From assembly GCF_000172975.1 (NCBI RefSeq), contig NZ_ABTR02000001.1, forward strand, positions 2,332,501 through 2,396,500: a DNA stretch of 64,000 nt. The letters run 5' to 3'. The notes under the pieces were generated by a model that saw nothing but the letters and a program-made list of their open reading frames with translations, ran no database searches and was not told the DNA's origin. Every line of letters starts with the position of its first letter. Within the stretch, counting starts at the first letter, position 1. A program made the translations under genes and the position numbers. Origin of the DNA: Dethiosulfovibrio peptidovorans DSM 11002. Its GTDB lineage: Bacteria; Synergistota; Synergistia; Synergistales; Dethiosulfovibrionaceae. This document shows, one piece after another, positions 61,700-64,000 of this stretch.

Positions 61700-62109
61700 C
61701 CCTTTATATCCTCCATAAGTCTGAGAACCCTGGTACGGCTGTTCTCCCTGAAAAGAACCTGTTCCAGCTCCTCCAGCCATGCGTCGGTCTGCTCGACTAC
61801 CAGGAAGCCTCTCTTGTCCCCTCTACGCCACTTCAGATCCCTTCTTAGTCTCACGCCCTTAAGGGCCCTGTCTAAAAGCTGCCTCACCAGTTCCCTATAC
61901 CTGGACATTATAGCCGTGGATGGAACGCTGGACAGCTTCGTACCTACGTCCTCGAGCTCCTTGAAAAGTGCCTCTAGTTCCATGATCTGGACAGTCTGAT
62001 CGAAAGAGCTGCCTCTTCCTCCTGAGGAGGAGACTGCCCTGCCGTCGCCCTTCAGGGGAACTTCCACTCCACCGGAACGCTCTCCTGAAATTCTATTTAT
62101 AGCTGCCAA
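61675..62109 (-). CDS. YaaR-family protein (DUF327)
   Basis: A 144-residue protein assigned from the neighbourhood and from features of the YaaR/DUF327 family: a Ser/Gly-rich N-terminus, then a helical domain with LEALFKELEDVGTKLSS, YRELVRQLLDRAL and the C-terminal half with VVEQTDAWLEELEQVLFREN. The start is TTG at 62109 with GGAGGGG upstream, overlapping the tmk stop region. It overlaps holB. The function is unknown. Confidence 0.75.
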   Translation of the reverse strand: MAAINRISGERSGGVEVPLKGDGRAVSSSGGRGSSFDQTVQIMELEALFKELEDVGTKLSSVPSTAIMSRYRELVRQLLDRALKGVRLRRDLKWRRGDKRGFLVVEQTDAWLEELEQVLFRENSRTRVLRLMEDIKGCLISLLF

Positions 62110-62738
62110 GGAATCAACCCCTCCAGGGACTCCATCAAGCGGGAGAACACGACGTTCTCCTCTCCTTCTCCGTCTATCCTGATAATTCTATCCTCGTAGC
62201 TCTCCCTCAGAGACTGAAAACCGGACCGGACTCTATCGAGAAAATCGGAGTCCTCCTCCATACGATCGAGACTCCCTCTCGAGCTTATTCTACCCAGCGA
62301 GCAGGAAAGTGGCACGTCTATCCAGAAGGTCACGTCGGGAACGGGAAAATCGCTCCAGTTGAAAAGCCCCTCCACGAAGGTCGGATCCAACCCTCTACCG
62401 AAGCACTGATAGGCAAGGGTAGAGTCGGTATATCTATCGCATATGACTATGTCGCCCCTGTCCAGAGCGGGAATCACTACCTGCAGAAGATGCTCGCATC
62501 TGTCCGCCATGAACAGGAAAAGCTCCGTGTGTTCGTGACGAAGATCCCCGCCGAGGAGTATACGTCTGATCTCCCCCCCATGGGACCAGTCTCCAGGCTC
62601 CTTGGTGAGAACCACGGAACGTCCCCTTTCCTCCAGGTGATCTCTCAACAACATAGCCTGGGTAGATTTTCCACAGCCATCTATACCTTCCAGGGAAATG
62701 AATAAACCCGAACGATGCGCTAAAGACAATTGTCGCAT
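62097..62738 (-). CDS. tmk: Thymidylate kinase
   Basis: Phosphorylates dTMP to dTDP. The 213-residue protein has the P-loop SLEGIDGCGKSTQAMLL, the DR(Y/H) motif ICDRYTDSTLAYQ with its catalytic Arg, the TKEPGDW segment and the LID-type region SSRGSLDRMEEDSDF. The ATG at 62738 is preceded by GAGGGT. It is first in the minus-strand run to glpX, divergent from apeA, with no clear promoter seen in the 42-base gap. Confidence 0.95.
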   Translation of the reverse strand: MRQLSLAHRSGLFISLEGIDGCGKSTQAMLLRDHLEERGRSVVLTKEPGDWSHGGEIRRILLGGDLRHEHTELFLFMADRCEHLLQVVIPALDRGDIVICDRYTDSTLAYQCFGRGLDPTFVEGLFNWSDFPVPDVTFWIDVPLSCSLGRISSRGSLDRMEEDSDFLDRVRSGFQSLRESYEDRIIRIDGEGEENVVFSRLMESLEGLIPWQL

Positions 62739-62780
62739 ATAATACCCTCGTTTCTCATAAAAAAGAAAAGGAGGATCATC

Positions 62781-64000
62781 ATGACCGACAAAAAAACGAG
62801 AAAAGGCCGCACCAATAGCTGGACGCGATACGGCAAGGTCGACATGACAGAATCCCTAAGATTTCTTATGGACACCGCAACCGCTAATAAGACCGAGAGA
62901 GAGTGGGTACGGTGGCTCCAATCGGATCTCGAAAGAAAAGGATCCAAGGAAGTAAGAGAGACTTCCTCTCTAAAACCGTGCGATACGGTTCACATGAACT
63001 GGAAAGGACGGGCCCTTCTCGCCGCTAAGGTGGGCAAAAAAGGTCTATCTTCGGGAGTCACGGTAATAGCATCCCACATAGATTCACCCAGGGTCGACAT
63101 AAAAAGTCGCCCTCTTTACGAGGAAGGCAACTTGGCCCTTCTCGACTGCCATTATTACGGAGGTTTGAAAAAATATCAATGGACCAACGTCCCTCTGGCG
63201 TTACACGGAGAGATCCATAAAGGGGACGGGGCCTCCGAACACATCGTCATAGGAGAGGATGCGTCCGAACCGGTCCTGATGATACCGGACCTGGAACCCC
63301 ACGTGGACAGAGACATGGCCAAGAGGAAGGCATCGGAGACGGTCGTGGGCGAGGACCTCGACGCCATAGTCGGTCATCGCCCGATAGAGAACGACGAGAC
63401 AGAGAACCCGATAAAAGAAGCTGTACTGTCTCTCCTAAAAGATCGGTTCGCCATGGAAGAGCAGGACTTTTTGTCCGCCGATCTCGCCCTCGTACCGGCG
63501 GGACCGGCTAGACTCGCGGGATTGGACGAGTCGATGGTTTCGGCCTACGGGTTGGACGACAGGATCTGCACCTCCATGTCCTACAAAGCCTTCTGCGACA
63601 TGGAGACTCCTGATAAAACGGCTATCTTCGTGGCTGTCGACAGGGAGGAAATAGGCAGCGAAAGCATAGGTGGAATCCAGGGGACCTTTTTGGATCTATT
63701 CCTCCTGGAGCTCCTTCGATCTGCGGAGAACAGATCGGATATCCTCTCCCTAAGGAGACTCTACTCGGAAAGCTGTGCCATAAGCGCAGACGTAACGTCC
63801 GGCATGAACCCCCTCTACAAGAAAAACTACGTCAGAGACCAGCAGGCTCTCTTAGGAAACGGCGTGGGGGTGGTCAAGTTCACCGGAAGCGGCGGAAAAT
63901 ACGACGGCAACGAGGCACGAGGCGAATTCGTCGCTGCGGTGATAGCCTGTCTGGATAGAGCGGAGATCCCATGGCAGACGGGCAGCTTCGGAACGGTGGA
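62781..64000 (+). CDS. apeA: M18 family aminopeptidase, 3' end outside the window
   Basis: Zinc aminopeptidase of the M18 family (aspartyl-aminopeptidase type); 406 codons are in the window without a stop. Motifs: VIASHIDSPRVDIKSRPLYE with the first His and Asp, AVDREEIGSESIGGIQG with the catalytic Glu pair, SADVTSGMNPLYKKN with a metal Asp, and the substrate loop GYGLDDR-like AYGLDDRICT. The N-terminal ~100 residues are charged. The ATG at 62781 (MTDKKTRKGRTNSW) follows GGAGG. The last metal His is beyond the edge. Cytosolic peptide use fits an amino-acid fermenter. Confidence 0.88.
   Translation, partial: MTDKKTRKGRTNSWTRYGKVDMTESLRFLMDTATANKTEREWVRWLQSDLERKGSKEVRETSSLKPCDTVHMNWKGRALLAAKVGKKGLSSGVTVIASHIDSPRVDIKSRPLYEEGNLALLDCHYYGGLKKYQWTNVPLALHGEIHKGDGASEHIVIGEDASEPVLMIPDLEPHVDRDMAKRKASETVVGEDLDAIVGHRPIENDETENPIKEAVLSLLKDRFAMEEQDFLSADLALVPAGPARLAGLDESMVSAYGLDDRICTSMSYKAFCDMETPDKTAIFVAVDREEIGSESIGGIQGTFLDLFLLELLRSAENRSDILSLRRLYSESCAISADVTSGMNPLYKKNYVRDQQALLGNGVGVVKFTGSGGKYDGNEARGEFVAAVIACLDRAEIPWQTGSFGTV

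Noticed and set aside
62738-62743. TATAAT as the -10 of an apeA promoter
   Set aside because: The -35 position has no match and the box overlaps the tmk start codon, so it was not listed as a promoter.

Overview
The window is a gene-dense stretch of bacterial chromosome with many 4-bp stop/start overlaps and many TTG or GTG starts. It most resembles an anaerobic, amino-acid-fermenting diderm of the Synergistota, perhaps Dethiosulfovibrio-like. That placement is my inference from gene content: a ferredoxin-linked branched-chain 2-oxoacid oxidoreductase, a selenocysteine tRNA, HypF, a secretin-type type IV pilus, and Firmicute-like gene neighbourhoods (efp/asp23/nusB/xseA; tmk/yaaR/holB/yaaT). 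It was not tested by a database search.

Layout. 1-6.9 kb: the start of ribD, then uvrC, lie on the minus strand; cysS and clpB are on the plus strand, clpB behind a sigma-70-type promoter with a CtsR-like operator; ribB is on the minus strand behind an FMN riboswitch; selC (tRNA-Sec) has its own promoter and terminator. 6.9-15.8 kb (minus): J-domain membrane protein, pyrimidine- and purine-nucleoside phosphorylases, xerD, ADP-ribose pyrophosphatase, four 2-oxoacid oxidoreductase subunits, a P-loop ATPase, fmt and def. 15.9-34 kb (minus): a long collinear run from the efp promoter through a zinc-ribbon protein, Asp23, a membrane protein, nusB, xseA, mtnA, ahcY, mtaD, alaS, ruvX, mutS, mutL, miaA, ispH and an S1-domain protein. 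34-48 kb (minus): a full type IV pilus operon (pilB, T, C, four pilin-like genes, pilY1, pilM, N, O, a PilP-like gene, pilQ). 48-53 kb (minus): nth, a Lon-like protease, mnmA and cobO. 53-55 kb (plus): hypF. 55-62.7 kb (minus): csp, glpX, purB, an unknown gene, ftsY, ricT/yaaT, holB, yaaR and tmk. 62.8-64 kb (plus): an M18 aminopeptidase cut by the window edge.

How the genes work together. The mtnA-ahcY-mtaD cluster handles by-products of S-adenosylmethionine. With the purine-nucleoside phosphorylase 20 kb away it could recycle them through inosine-type intermediates, because the AhcY homologue has lost the usual adenine-contact residues. mutS/mutL, uvrC, nth, xseA and ruvX are a genome-maintenance set spread over several transcription units. 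No insertion sequence, prophage, CRISPR array or rRNA was seen. The only intergenic stretch over 300 bases is 6447-6892, filled by the riboswitch leader and selC. I found no clearly new multi-gene system; the most interesting leads are the possible S-inosylhomocysteine route, a membrane protein that may be an inverted Asp23 anchor, a RicT with a long basic tail, an uncharacterised ATPase joined to the oxidoreductase operon, and terminator-like hairpins set directly in front of genes with no room for a promoter.
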